A stretch of DNA of 64,000 nucleotides from Puteibacter caeruleilacunae (GTDB taxonomy: Bacteria > Bacteroidota > Bacteroidia > Bacteroidales > Prolixibacteraceae), in NCBI GenBank assembly GCA_005217565.1, contig SJCO01000001.1, positions 1 to 64,000 of the forward strand. The letters run 5' to 3'. Positions 63,261 to 64,000 of the stretch are shown here, piece after piece. The notes beneath the pieces were generated by a model. That model saw only the letters and a list, made by a program, of their open reading frames with translations, made no database searches and was not told the origin of the DNA. The position numbers and the translations under genes were made by a program. Position 1 is the stretch's first letter; every line of letters starts with the position of its first letter.

Positions 63261-64000
63261 ATGAAACGAAAATGTAAGTTGTGGTCGGGGATTCGATTGA
63301 ATCAGCGAGGGATTATCCTTGCACTGATCATTTTATTCTTTTGTAGTAGTATCGAGAGTTTATCGGCTTCTGTACTTCAATTGGATAACAAGTTCTCAAT
63401 TCAGGTGAAAAATATGACTGTTAAAGAGGTCTTGAAGGAAATTGAAGAACAAAGTGATTATCGTTTTTTTTATAATGAGAATTTTGCTGTCCTACAGCGA
63501 GTTGTATCATTAGATGTGAAAGATGCTGAACTTGAGGTTGTGTTAAAAGACGTCTTTAAAGACTCAGATGTAACCTATAAGTTGATGGATGATAAAATGA
63601 TTACCATTACTCCAAAGGCTAAACCATCAAAACAGAATAAGTCTATTGAAAAGATTACTGGAAAAGTAACAGAAGCTTCAGGGGAGACTCTCCCTGGGGT
63701 ATCTATTGTGGTGAAAGGCACCACAATAGGTACTGTAACTGATTTTGATGGTAATTATGAGCTACTTAATGTACCAGATGATGCAGTGTTGGTCTTTTCT
63801 TTTGTGGGAATGAGAACCCAGGAGATAGCAGTGGGAAGCAATACTTCAATTGATATGGTTATGGAAGAAGATGCCATTGGTCTCGAGGAGGTGGTTGCTA
63901 TCGGATATGGTGTGACAAAAAAGAAAGACTTAGTATCGTCAGTATCGTCTGTGGAATCAGAAGTATTACAAAATCAGCCAACCCCTCGAATTGATCAGGC
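63261..64000 (+). CDS. SusC-type TonB-dependent receptor with STN domain, N-terminal part
   Basis: The frame is open to the window end and starts at ATG 63261. Residues about 1-37 are a signal peptide with a charged start and a hydrophobic core (GIILALIILFFCSSIESLSA). Residues about 40-115 are a Secretin-and-TonB N-terminal (STN) domain (VLQLDNKFSIQVKNMTVKEVL in short pieces, DVFKDSDVTYKLMDDKMITI), which contacts FecR. A carboxypeptidase-regulatory-like domain follows (ITGKVTEASGETLPGVSIVV, TVTDFDGNYEL). The plug begins at LEEVVAIGYGVTKKKDLVSSV. It is therefore a signal-transducing receptor regulated with the FecI/FecR pair just before it. Confidence 0.92.
   Translation, partial: MKRKCKLWSGIRLNQRGIILALIILFFCSSIESLSASVLQLDNKFSIQVKNMTVKEVLKEIEEQSDYRFFYNENFAVLQRVVSLDVKDAELEVVLKDVFKDSDVTYKLMDDKMITITPKAKPSKQNKSIEKITGKVTEASGETLPGVSIVVKGTTIGTVTDFDGNYELLNVPDDAVLVFSFVGMRTQEIAVGSNTSIDMVMEEDAIGLEEVVAIGYGVTKKKDLVSSVSSVESEVLQNQPTPRIDQ

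Noticed and set aside
1-64000. CRISPR arrays, tRNA and rRNA genes
   Set aside because: No regular spacer-repeat pattern, cloverleaf or rRNA-like sequence was recognised; the short repeats found are not of CRISPR form.

Overview
This window comes from a low-GC marine-type Bacteroidota genome. Three SusC-type TonB-dependent receptors, two of them paired with SusD lipoproteins, an ECF sigma/FecR/SusC triad, S1 sulfatases, heparinase-fold lyases and a general lack of Shine-Dalgarno sites all fit Bacteroidota. A Marinilabiliales- or Bacteroidales-like marine lineage is my inference, not something the sequence proves.

Layout. Positions 1-6.2 kb form an accessory region. It holds two near-identical secreted proteins (one cut by the window edge), two paralogous beta-solenoid-like secreted proteins in convergent orientation, and a group II intron with its reverse transcriptase/maturase. 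Positions 6.4-9.8 kb hold a compact operon for an ArsR-family repressor, a split-Soret-type c cytochrome, a rhodanese, a TauE/SafE permease and a porin-like protein; two matching inverted repeats look like the repressor's operators. An 876-bp gap with tandem 12-bp repeats and a palindrome follows.

From about 10.7 to 60.3 kb lies one large polysaccharide utilization region. Its first part has two SusC/SusD pairs, a GH29 alpha-L-fucosidase, a beta-helix protein, an SGNH esterase, a sulfatase and an unusual membrane-spanning regulator (LamG sensor, one membrane helix, SARP-like DNA-binding domain). A minus-strand block (LysR, DUF6064-like protein, split ThrE-type exporter) interrupts it. The second part has a GH105 unsaturated uronyl hydrolase, an AraC regulator and a four-gene oxidative sugar cassette (RraA-like aldolase, MR/MLE dehydratase, SDR dehydrogenase, SMP-30 lactonase). 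It continues with a GH2 enzyme, three heparinase II/III-fold proteins, a second sulfatase, a DUF1961 protein, a PL8 chondroitinase-ABC-like lyase, a PIG-L deacetylase, a CBM9-like protein and a six-hairpin glycosidase.

Taken together the genes fit uptake and breakdown of a sulfated, uronate-containing, fucose-decorated glycan. Fucosylated chondroitin sulfate or a related glucuronofucan-type polymer is a hypothesis consistent with PL8 + GH105 + GH29 + sulfatases + PIG-L; the sequence alone does not fix the substrate. The released deoxy sugar could be oxidised through dehydrogenase, lactonase, dehydratase and aldolase.

Positions 60.4-64 kb hold an HD-domain hydrolase and a separate FecI-type sigma / FecR / SusC (with STN domain) locus that runs off the window. 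No rRNA, tRNA or CRISPR array was seen.
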